Shown piece after piece: positions 10,432-17,079 of a stretch of 64,000 bases of DNA. The notes below the pieces were generated by a model. The model saw nothing but the letters and a program-made list of their open reading frames with translations, did not search any database and had not been told where the DNA came from. Source of the DNA: Albidovulum marisflavi. Lineage in GTDB: Bacteria; Pseudomonadota; Alphaproteobacteria; Rhodobacterales; Rhodobacteraceae. Made by a program: the position numbers and the translations under genes. The stretch is taken from NCBI RefSeq assembly GCF_025751435.1, contig NZ_JAOWKY010000001.1:62001-126000 (forward strand). The letters are read 5' to 3'. How positions within the stretch are numbered: the stretch's first letter is position 1; the number at the start of each line of letters is the position of its first letter.

Positions 10432-12450
10432 ATGACGACGATCCGAGATGACTTCCCGAATGCCGTCGAGATCGTGGAGAACATATTCGTGCCCATGCCG
10501 GACGGCACGCGCCTTGCGGCCAAGCTCTGGCTGCCGAAGGATACGGGGCCGGTGCCCGCGATCCTCGAATACCTGCCCTATCGCAAGCGCGAGGGCACGC
10601 GCGGTCGGGATCAGAAGGCGCACGCCTGGCTTGCCGGCCACGGCTACGCCTGCGTCCGGATCGACATCCGGGGGACCGGCGACAGCGAGGGCCTGATCGA
10701 CGGCGAATACACCGAGCAGGAGATCCGCGACGGCTGCGACGCCATCGCCTGGATCGCCGCGCAGGACTGGTGCGACGGGCAGGTCGCCATGTACGGAATC
10801 TCCTGGGGCGGTTTCAACGGTCTTCAGATCGCAGCGCGCAGGCCGCCTTCGCTGAAGACCATCATCACCGTCGGCTTCACCGACGACCGCTACGCGACCG
10901 ATGTCCACTATATCGGCGGATGCCTGTCCAAGGACAATTTCGACTGGTCCGCGACGATGTTCGCCCAAAACGACCTGCCGCCCGATCCCCGGATCGTGGG
11001 GCCATCCTGGCGTGACATGTGGCAAGCCCGGACAAGGCACAACCGGCCCTGGATCCTGGATTGGCTTTCCCACCAACGGCGGGATGACTACTGGAAGCAC
11101 GGCTCGGTCTGCGAAGATTTCGGCGCCATCGCCTTACCGGTCTATGCGGTGTCGGGCTGGTCCGACAATTATTCCGAAAGCGTGCCCAGGCTGCTTGCCG
11201 GGCTTTCCGGTCCCCGGCTGGGACTGGTCGGCCCCTGGGCGCATTCCTTTCCACATGATGTGGCCGTCGAGCCAGCCATCGGCTGGCTGCAAGAGGTGAA
11301 GCGCTGGTGCGATCATTGGATGAAGGGCCGGGACTCGGGGATCATGGACGAACCGATGTACCGGGTCTGGATGCAGGACAGCGTACCGCCCTCGACCTGC
11401 CACCTGGAACGGCCGGGCCGCTGGATTGGCGAACGCTCTTGGCCCTCGCCCCGCATCGGATGGCGGCACCTTTGCCTGAACGCGGGCGGGCGGCTTGACC
11501 AGGCCGCCGACGCGGCGTCATCCGTTTCGATCTGCTCGCCCCTTTGGGTAGGTCAGGCCTCCGGTGAGGTCGGCCGCTACGGCAAGGACGCGGAATGGCC
11601 CCCGGATCAGAGGGAGGACGACGGCGGCTCGCTGGTCTTCATGACCGAGCCTCTCGAGGAACGGACCGAGATTGTGGGCGCGCCGAGCCTGCACCTGACG
11701 TTCAGTTGCGACAAGCCGATGGCGCTGGTCGCGGTGCGCCTGAACGACGTAATGCCCGACGGCCGCTCGACACGGGTGTCGCTGGGCTGCCTGAACCTGA
11801 CCCATCGCGACAGCCACGAAAGGCCCGCGCTGCTGGAGCCCGGCAAGACCTATCGGGCGGTGGTGGAACTTGACGACATCGCCCATTCCTTCCCCGCCGG
11901 GCACAGGATTGCCTTGGCGGTTTCCACGACCTACTGGCCGGTCTGCTGGCCTTCGCCGGAACTCGCGACCCTGACGGTCACGACCGGCGAAAGCCGGCTG
12001 GCGCTTCCCGTGCGCCCGCCCGATGCGGACGACGAAAACCTGCGCAGGTTTGATGCGCCAGAGATGGCCGCCCCGACACCCGCGGTCGACCTTGCGGTGA
12101 AGCCTGCGGCACGCCGCAGCATACGCCGTGACCTGCTGAGCGGCGAAATGATCGTGGACTTTCCGCGCTGGACCTACGCACAGCGGATGCCCGACATCGG
12201 GCAGACCGTCACATCAGACGCGATCACCCGCTTTCGCATCATCGACGGTGATCCGCTGTCGGCGACATGCGAAACGGAATGCAACGTCGAGATCGCGCGC
12301 GACGATGGGCGCTTTGGCCACCATTCCACCGGGCGCCTGACTTGCGATGAGCAGAGTTTTCGCGTCGAGGTGCGCCTGCGCGTCACCGAAAACGGCGCGA
12401 CGGTGTTTGAGCGCAACTGGGATGAGCGCATCCCGAGGGATCACCTTTGA
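10432..12450 (+). CDS. CocE/NonD family (peptidase S15-like) hydrolase
   Basis: This 672-residue alpha/beta hydrolase of the CocE/X-Pro dipeptidyl-peptidase S15 group has the N-terminal VPMPDGTRLAAKLWLP, the oxyanion loop LEYLPYRKR, the nucleophile elbow YGISWGG with Ser near residue 124, and a C-terminal jelly-roll (about 420-670). Family members cleave esters or amides of small acyl compounds (cocaine esterase, alpha-amino acid ester hydrolases, glutaryl-7-ACA acylase). A GAGGAG ribosome-binding site immediately after the methyltransferase stop marks this as the second gene of a two-gene operon. No signal peptide is evident, so it is likely cytoplasmic. Its partner suggests it releases a methylated amine or acid from an ester or amide, which is inference. 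Confidence 0.85.
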   Translation: MTTIRDDFPNAVEIVENIFVPMPDGTRLAAKLWLPKDTGPVPAILEYLPYRKREGTRGRDQKAHAWLAGHGYACVRIDIRGTGDSEGLIDGEYTEQEIRDGCDAIAWIAAQDWCDGQVAMYGISWGGFNGLQIAARRPPSLKTIITVGFTDDRYATDVHYIGGCLSKDNFDWSATMFAQNDLPPDPRIVGPSWRDMWQARTRHNRPWILDWLSHQRRDDYWKHGSVCEDFGAIALPVYAVSGWSDNYSESVPRLLAGLSGPRLGLVGPWAHSFPHDVAVEPAIGWLQEVKRWCDHWMKGRDSGIMDEPMYRVWMQDSVPPSTCHLERPGRWIGERSWPSPRIGWRHLCLNAGGRLDQAADAASSVSICSPLWVGQASGEVGRYGKDAEWPPDQREDDGGSLVFMTEPLEERTEIVGAPSLHLTFSCDKPMALVAVRLNDVMPDGRSTRVSLGCLNLTHRDSHERPALLEPGKTYRAVVELDDIAHSFPAGHRIALAVSTTYWPVCWPSPELATLTVTTGESRLALPVRPPDADDENLRRFDAPEMAAPTPAVDLAVKPAARRSIRRDLLSGEMIVDFPRWTYAQRMPDIGQTVTSDAITRFRIIDGDPLSATCETECNVEIARDDGRFGHHSTGRLTCDEQSFRVEVRLRVTENGATVFERNWDERIPRDHL

Positions 12451-12526
12451 ACGCCGCGGATCAGGCGACTCCGGTCGAGAACCATGGCACCTTCGCGCGG
12501 AGCGCTTGCGCATGCTGCTGCCCGGA

Positions 12527-12551
12527 CGTTACATTACATTCAAGATTAACG
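12527..12551 (+). promoter_or_regulatory. CGTTA-N15-TAACG inverted repeat upstream of the TetR-type gene
   Basis: CGTTA at 12527-12531 and its reverse complement TAACG at 12547-12551 flank an AT-rich stretch unlike the GC-rich surroundings, about 50 bases before the regulator start. Position and symmetry suit an autoregulatory operator of a BetI-like repressor. The half-sites are short, so this is tentative. Confidence 0.25.
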
Positions 12552-12602
12552 ATTGTTGGCGGAGGCCTTTGTCGGGCTCTCTGCTTCGCGTGTGGAGACG
12601 TC

Positions 12603-13208
12603 ATGAACACGAATGCTCGGGCGCCGAGATTCAATCGGCTTACAAGCACGGAGCGGCGCGCAGACCTGATCGAGGCGGGGCTCACTTGCATGGCGCGCGG
12701 CGGCATCCAGGAATTCACCGTCGACCGGATCTGTGCCGAGGCCGGGGTTTCCCGCGGTCTGATCACACATCACTTCGGATCGATGAGCGCGCTTCTGACA
12801 GCGGTCTACGCAAAGAAATATGACGACGCGACAAGCCTGCGGCGTGCCCCGGCTCCGGGGGAATCGCAGCTTTCGGCGCTGCTGGACGCGCTTCTTTCGC
12901 CCGAGGTGTTCAACCGAGAGTCGTACAGCATATGGCTGACGCTATGGGGACAGATCTGCATCAATGAGGAGATGAGGGCAGAGCATCGCGCCCAATATGC
13001 CGTGTATGTAAGCGACGTGGCGGCCGCGATCGACGACGTCGCATCAAGGAACGGCAGGATCGTGGATGCGAGAATGCTGGCACGAACACTCATTCCGCTG
13101 CTGGACGGTCTGGGTATTCAACACGCCATCGATCCTGACTCTATGCCGCTGCTAAACGCCAGGTCCGCGTGTCGCACCTTGCTTGAACCCCACCTTGGCC
13201 CGTTCTAG
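12603..13208 (+). CDS. TetR/AcrR-family regulator, BetI-like
   Basis: The 201-residue protein has an N-terminal TetR DNA-binding domain (about residues 15-60: RRADLIEAGLTCMARGGIQE, then VDRICAEAGVSRGLITHHFG, the recognition helix-turn-helix) and a helical ligand/dimerisation domain. The spacing and the SRGLITHHFGSMSALL segment resemble BetI, the choline-responsive repressor. The frame stays open upstream to 12447, but the ATG at 12603 gives the usual family N-terminus. It follows the methyltransferase/hydrolase pair and precedes the acyl-CoA genes on the same strand, so it probably controls one or both sets. The ligand is unknown. Confidence 0.82.
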   Translation: MNTNARAPRFNRLTSTERRADLIEAGLTCMARGGIQEFTVDRICAEAGVSRGLITHHFGSMSALLTAVYAKKYDDATSLRRAPAPGESQLSALLDALLSPEVFNRESYSIWLTLWGQICINEEMRAEHRAQYAVYVSDVAAAIDDVASRNGRIVDARMLARTLIPLLDGLGIQHAIDPDSMPLLNARSACRTLLEPHLGPF

Positions 13209-13286
13209 ATCAGCATCCCCCAGGGCGGGGTACTCCGCCTTCTCTTGCGAGACGCAAGGCCGCGCGCAAGCTGAGGGGCGGCGGGA

Positions 13287-15194
13287 ATGACCGTCAGACG
13301 CCGAAGGGAGGGCGCTTGCGGCCTTGTCGAGTTGGCGAACCCTCCCGTCAACGCGATCAATCGCGACATCCGGCAGGGCCTGCTGGACGCGGTGTTCTGG
13401 GCCGAGTCCGAGGGGCTTGAGCGCGTGGTCCTGTCGGGCGCGCGCAGGGCTTTCGCCGCGGGCGCTGACGCCCGTGAATTCGACCGGGATCCGGAGCCCC
13501 CGCATCTGCCCGATGTCCTGAACCGTATCGAAAACAGCCCGGTTCCCTGGATCGCCGCCGTTCATGGGCCAGCGCTTGGCGGAGGGGCCGAGATCATGTT
13601 GGCCTGCCGCTGGCGGATCGCGCATCCCGATGCGACCATCGGCCTTCCAGAGGTGACGCTGGGGGTTGTACCGGGTGCGGGTGGGACGCAGCGCCTGCCC
13701 CGCCTGATCGGCGCGGAGGGTGCCCTGGCCCTGATCCCCGGCGGCAGAAGCGTTTCGGGACAGGAGGCTGCCGCGATCGGGCTTGTCGATCTTCTGGACG
13801 AAGACCCCGTCGCGCGTGCGCTGGAGGTCGGGAACCGCGCGTTGGCGGCGGCCATCCCAGTCGGGCAACGACCTGTCGGGTCCGCACCGCCAAAGAGCTT
13901 TGCCGCTGCGCGGGCCACGGCTGAGCGCAAGATGGGGGGCCAGAACGCCCCTGCGGTCGCAATCGATCTTCTCGAACTGGCCCAGAGGGTCCCGCTTGAA
14001 CAGGGGCTTCAGGCAGAACGCGCGGCCTTCCTGCAACTCAGGCAATCCGATCAGGCCAGGGCCCTGCGGCACCTGTTCTTCGCCGAACGGGGCGCGCGCA
14101 AGCCTGGCTGGCTGACCGCAGAGCCCTTGCCGGCAAGGCATGTCGCCGTTGTCGGGGGGGGCGCAATGAGGGCGAGACTCGCCCATGCGGTGCTGTCCGC
14201 GGGTCTTGCCGTGACGATCATCGAGACGGACCGCAGGGCCGCGGGACGCGCAGGCCGCAACCTTGACCGTCTGTTCGCGCCAGACCCGGACCGCAGTCGC
14301 GCCACGCCCGAACTGGCGGACGGACAGGAAGATCTTGTCATCAGCACCGACTACTCCGCGGCGGCTGCCGCGGATCTGGCGATCGAGGTGGCAGATGCGG
14401 ACATGGGGGCCACGAAGAAGGTGCTGGCGCGGCTTCAGGCCGTGATGCCCGCGCAGGCGATCCTGGCCACGAGCACCGCACGCCTTGATCTGGACGAGCT
14501 GGCACGCGGCCTGGATGATCCGTCGCGCCTGGTCGGGCTTCACCTCCCGGCACCGCCCCATGCCACGAAGCTTCTGGAAATCGTGCGCGGCGCGGCAACA
14601 TCGGACGAAGCGCTTGCGGCAGGATTTTCGCTTGCCAGGCAGTTGCGCAAGATCCCGGTACTTGAGGGCCCGTGCGACGGCTCGATCAGCGGGCGCATCC
14701 TCAAGCGCTGCCACGCCGCCGCCGCTGCGCTTTTGCCGGACGGCGTCACGCCATCGCAGGTCGAATCTGCCATGAAGGCGTTCGGATGCGCGATGGGTGA
14801 TCCGATCACATCGCCAAAGGCCGAAGATCCCGTGCGGCAGGCGCAACGCCAACCGCGGGTCCACCCGGACGAAGACGTCGCCCGCCTCCTTGTCCTTGCC
14901 ATGATCAACGAGGCGGCGGCGATGCTGCATCAAGGCATCGCGCACAAGGCAGCCGACATAGACCTGATCAGCGTGCATGGCTGCGGATTTCCGCGTTGGC
15001 GCGGCGGGCTTCTGCATCATGCGGACCGCATCGGCGCCCGAAGCCTTGTGGATCAGCTCACTGCTCTGTCGGCGAAGGACCCGGCAGCGTGGTCGCCCGA
15101 CTCCCTGATCGTGAACTGTGCTAAAAGGGGAATTGCAATCGCCAGCTGGCGCGGGCCAGAGTCCCCGCCGGAGCCGTTCGCCGGTACGCGGTGA
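13287..15194 (+). CDS. Bifunctional enoyl-CoA hydratase / 3-hydroxyacyl-CoA dehydrogenase (FadJ-like), dehydrogenase half degenerate
   Basis: The first ~190 residues are a crotonase domain with oxyanion-hole segments (FAAGADAREF, ALGGGAEIML) and both catalytic Glu (E102 in GGGAE, E122 in LPEVTLG), so hydratase activity looks intact. Residues ~285-470 align with the NAD-binding 3-hydroxyacyl-CoA dehydrogenase domain but are damaged. The glycine motif reads GGGAMR (R295 for the third Gly), the active-site Ser is A398, HFFNP has become HLPAP, and the conserved Asn of VNR is G469; H419 and E431 remain. The first C-terminal dehydrogenase domain is strongly shortened; the second (MINEAAAMLHQGI, GCGFPRWRGG) is recognisable. 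At 635 residues it is shorter than FadB/FadJ. The thiolase gene follows 21 bases downstream. Confidence 0.82.
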   Translation: MTVRRRREGACGLVELANPPVNAINRDIRQGLLDAVFWAESEGLERVVLSGARRAFAAGADAREFDRDPEPPHLPDVLNRIENSPVPWIAAVHGPALGGGAEIMLACRWRIAHPDATIGLPEVTLGVVPGAGGTQRLPRLIGAEGALALIPGGRSVSGQEAAAIGLVDLLDEDPVARALEVGNRALAAAIPVGQRPVGSAPPKSFAAARATAERKMGGQNAPAVAIDLLELAQRVPLEQGLQAERAAFLQLRQSDQARALRHLFFAERGARKPGWLTAEPLPARHVAVVGGGAMRARLAHAVLSAGLAVTIIETDRRAAGRAGRNLDRLFAPDPDRSRATPELADGQEDLVISTDYSAAAAADLAIEVADADMGATKKVLARLQAVMPAQAILATSTARLDLDELARGLDDPSRLVGLHLPAPPHATKLLEIVRGAATSDEALAAGFSLARQLRKIPVLEGPCDGSISGRILKRCHAAAAALLPDGVTPSQVESAMKAFGCAMGDPITSPKAEDPVRQAQRQPRVHPDEDVARLLVLAMINEAAAMLHQGIAHKAADIDLISVHGCGFPRWRGGLLHHADRIGARSLVDQLTALSAKDPAAWSPDSLIVNCAKRGIAIASWRGPESPPEPFAGTR

Positions 15195-15202
15195 CCGCTT
15201 CC

Positions 15203-15218
15203 AAGGGAGGATCCTTTG
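15203..15218 (+). promoter_or_regulatory. Ribosome-binding site and TTG start of the thiolase gene
   Basis: AAGGGAGG at 15203-15210 lies five bases before TTG at 15216-15218. The protein read from this TTG begins HAFICDGVRTPIGRYGGA, matching the N-terminus of PaaJ/PcaF thiolases residue for residue, so the TTG is the true start. Confidence 0.75.
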
Positions 15219-16418
15219 CACGCTTTCATCTGTGACGGGGTCAGGACGCCGATCGGTCGCTACGGCGGGGCGCTTTCGGGCGTGCGGACGGATGATCTGG
15301 CTTCGATCCCGATTGCCGCCCTGATGGTGCGCCACCCCGAGGTCGACTGGTCCGCCGTCGATGACGTGATCCTGGGAGCGACCAACCAGGCGGGCGAGGA
15401 CAACCGAAACGTCGCGCGCATGGCGGCGCTTCTGGCCGGGCTTCCGGTCGAGGTTCCCGGCACCACCGTGAACCGGCTTTGCGCCAGCGGGCTGGATGCG
15501 GTGGGCATGGCGGCGCGGGCGATCCGCGCCGGCGACCAGGACCTTCTGATTGCCGGTGGCGTCGAAAGCATGAGCCGCGCCCCCTTCGTCATGCCAAAGG
15601 CGACAGCGGCCTTCTCCCGCGCCAGCATCATTCACGACACGACCATCGGCTGGCGCTTCGTCAATCCCCGGATGGAGCAGGCCCATGGCACCCACGCCAT
15701 GCCGGAAACCGCCGATATCGTGGCGGCAGAGCACGACATCAGCCGGGCCGATCAGGATGCCTTCGCCGCCCGATCCCAGTCGCGCTGGCAGGCCGCGCAC
15801 GCCGCTGGCGTCTTCGCGGAAGAAATCGTTCCCGTCACGATACCTCGGAGCAAGGGTGACCCGATCATCGTGGACACCGACGAACACCCCCGTCCCGGCA
15901 CGACCATGCAGGCGCTGGCAAGACTTCAGGGCGTGAACGGCCCCGACCTGACCGTCACGCCGGGCAATGCGTCCGGCGTGAACGACGGCGCTGCCGCGCT
16001 GCTGATTGCCAGCGAGCCGGCTGCGCGGGCGCAGGGATTGACGCCCATCGCGCGGATCGTCGGCATCGCCTCGGCTGGGGTGGCGCCGCGCGTCATGGGG
16101 ATCGGCCCGATTCCCGCGACGCAGAAGCTTCTGGCCCGCACGGGTCTTTCGATCGGCCAGATGGATGTGATCGAACTGAACGAAGCCTTCGCGAGCCAGG
16201 CGCTGGCAACGCTGCGCGCCCTTGGTCTGCCCGATGACGCAGCGCATGTGAACCCCAACGGCGGGGCAATCGCGTTGGGTCATCCGCTGGGAATGTCGGG
16301 TGCGCGCCTTGCGCTGACCGCCGCACTGCAGCTTCGCCGAACCGGAGGGCGCTACGCCCTGTGCACCATGTGCGTCGGGGTCGGGCAGGGGGTGGCTCTT
16401 GTCCTCGAGCGGGTCTGA
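15216..16418 (+). CDS. pcaF: 3-oxoadipyl-CoA thiolase-type acetyl-CoA acyltransferase (PcaF/PaaJ)
   Basis: This 400-residue thiolase is strikingly similar to PaaJ/PcaF. It shares ICDGVRTPIGRYGGAL, GEDNRNVARMAALLAGLP, the nucleophile segment NRLCASGLDAVG with Cys near residue 89, RAPFVMPKA, and the C-terminal GGAIALGHPLGMSGARLAL with the catalytic His, then CTMCVGVGQG with the second Cys. These enzymes cleave 3-oxoadipyl-CoA to succinyl-CoA and acetyl-CoA at the end of the beta-ketoadipate or phenylacetate routes. Here no aromatic-ring genes are present; the partner is the FadJ-like gene upstream, so a dicarboxylic or unusual acyl-CoA may be the in vivo substrate. The start is TTG with a good Shine-Dalgarno. 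Confidence 0.9.
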   Translation: MHAFICDGVRTPIGRYGGALSGVRTDDLASIPIAALMVRHPEVDWSAVDDVILGATNQAGEDNRNVARMAALLAGLPVEVPGTTVNRLCASGLDAVGMAARAIRAGDQDLLIAGGVESMSRAPFVMPKATAAFSRASIIHDTTIGWRFVNPRMEQAHGTHAMPETADIVAAEHDISRADQDAFAARSQSRWQAAHAAGVFAEEIVPVTIPRSKGDPIIVDTDEHPRPGTTMQALARLQGVNGPDLTVTPGNASGVNDGAAALLIASEPAARAQGLTPIARIVGIASAGVAPRVMGIGPIPATQKLLARTGLSIGQMDVIELNEAFASQALATLRALGLPDDAAHVNPNGGAIALGHPLGMSGARLALTAALQLRRTGGRYALCTMCVGVGQGVALVLERV

Positions 16419-16453
16419 GAATCGGACCAGGCCGCACCCTGGATCCCTGGCTT

Positions 16454-16469
16454 GCGGACTAACGTCCGC
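16454..16469 (+). terminator. Stem-loop after the thiolase gene
   Basis: GCGGAC, loop TAAC and GTCCGC form a six-pair hairpin 36 bases after the thiolase stop. No T-tract follows, so it is a weak terminator candidate for the acyl-CoA operon. Confidence 0.3.
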
Positions 16470-16616
16470 GAGACCGCCCACCCGATCGTGTGGCGAAACT
16501 TCTCCGGGCGATCTTACTGGGCACGGCCGCAAGTAATCGCGTGACAGAAGGCGCGACCGCGCGCAGATTCTCTGCGGTTTTGCAGATGGAGAGTCGTTCG
16601 CTACAGGAGATCAGCA

Positions 16617-16919
16617 GTGGTCGTCAGCATTCCTACCCACGATCAGTGGAAGAGGTTCAAGAAGACCCATGGCGTCGAGTCCAACGCGGTAAGCTCCGTG
16701 AATGTCGGCAAGGCGCTTGATACGTTCCACAAGGCCTATGGGCGCAACTTCCAGAAAAACGCGGACGCCGCCAGCGCGTGCTACAAGGAGCTTGCGACCT
16801 ATCTTGCCAAGTTCCCGGACAAAAGCCACGGTCAGGACACGCTCGACAAGGTGGTGAAGCTTTGCCACGTCACGGCCAAGAGCTCGATGGACACGGCCAA
16901 GAAGCAAGGCCTGTTCTAG
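16617..16919 (+). CDS. Hypothetical 100-residue protein
   Basis: I do not recognise this family. It has a GTG start at 16617 preceded at six bases by AGGAGA. The protein is soluble, Lys/Ala/Ser-rich and largely helical, starting MVVSIPTHDQWKRFKKTHG, with two cysteines (in SACYKELATY and VKLCHVTAKS). There is no signal peptide or membrane segment. The frame contrasts with its surroundings in being Lys-rich and less GC-rich, and it ends just before a hairpin. It stands alone between the thiolase and phytase-like genes. The ribosome-binding site and coherent amphipathic composition support a real gene; no function is proposed. Confidence 0.65.
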   Translation: MVVSIPTHDQWKRFKKTHGVESNAVSSVNVGKALDTFHKAYGRNFQKNADAASACYKELATYLAKFPDKSHGQDTLDKVVKLCHVTAKSSMDTAKKQGLF

Positions 16920-16946
16920 CCTGATGCGGCGTCGCTGCCGCGTTTT

Positions 16947-16970
16947 GCCGGCCCCAACGTGTGGGCCGGC
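16947..16970 (+). terminator. Stem-loop after the 100-residue ORF
   Basis: GCCGGCCC at 16947-16954 pairs with GGGCCGGC at 16963-16970 around an eight-base loop, 28 bases after the stop. A second small hairpin (GCGGC/GCCGC) lies just before it. No U-tract is present, so factor-independent termination is only plausible. Confidence 0.4.
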
Positions 16971-17030
16971 GTACACGTAGGCTGGTGACACCAAACATTC
17001 ATCAAACCAAGGCCGTCTTGTTACACAGAG

Positions 17031-17055
17031 CGGTCAACACCTCGTCCATTGACCG
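17031..17055 (+). promoter_or_regulatory. CGGTCAA-N11-TTGACCG inverted repeat before the phytase-like gene
   Basis: Perfect seven-base arms at 17031-17037 and 17049-17055 lie 25 bases before the ATG at 17080. The arrangement fits an operator for a dimeric regulator or a 5' leader hairpin. I could not match it to a known box, including the Pho box. Confidence 0.4.
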
Positions 17056-17079
17056 TTTCACGACGAGAGAGGCCTTGTA

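Noticed and set aside
13152-16532. A 1126-codon open frame on the minus strand across the acyl-CoA genes
   Set aside because: It is exactly antisense to two well-recognised enzymes, is Arg/Pro/His-rich and matches no family. Long antisense frames are expected at this GC content.
16980-17030. Possible Pho box upstream of the phytase-like gene
   Set aside because: No pair of CTGTCAT-like direct repeats with 11-base spacing is present. Only scattered TGACA-like words occur.
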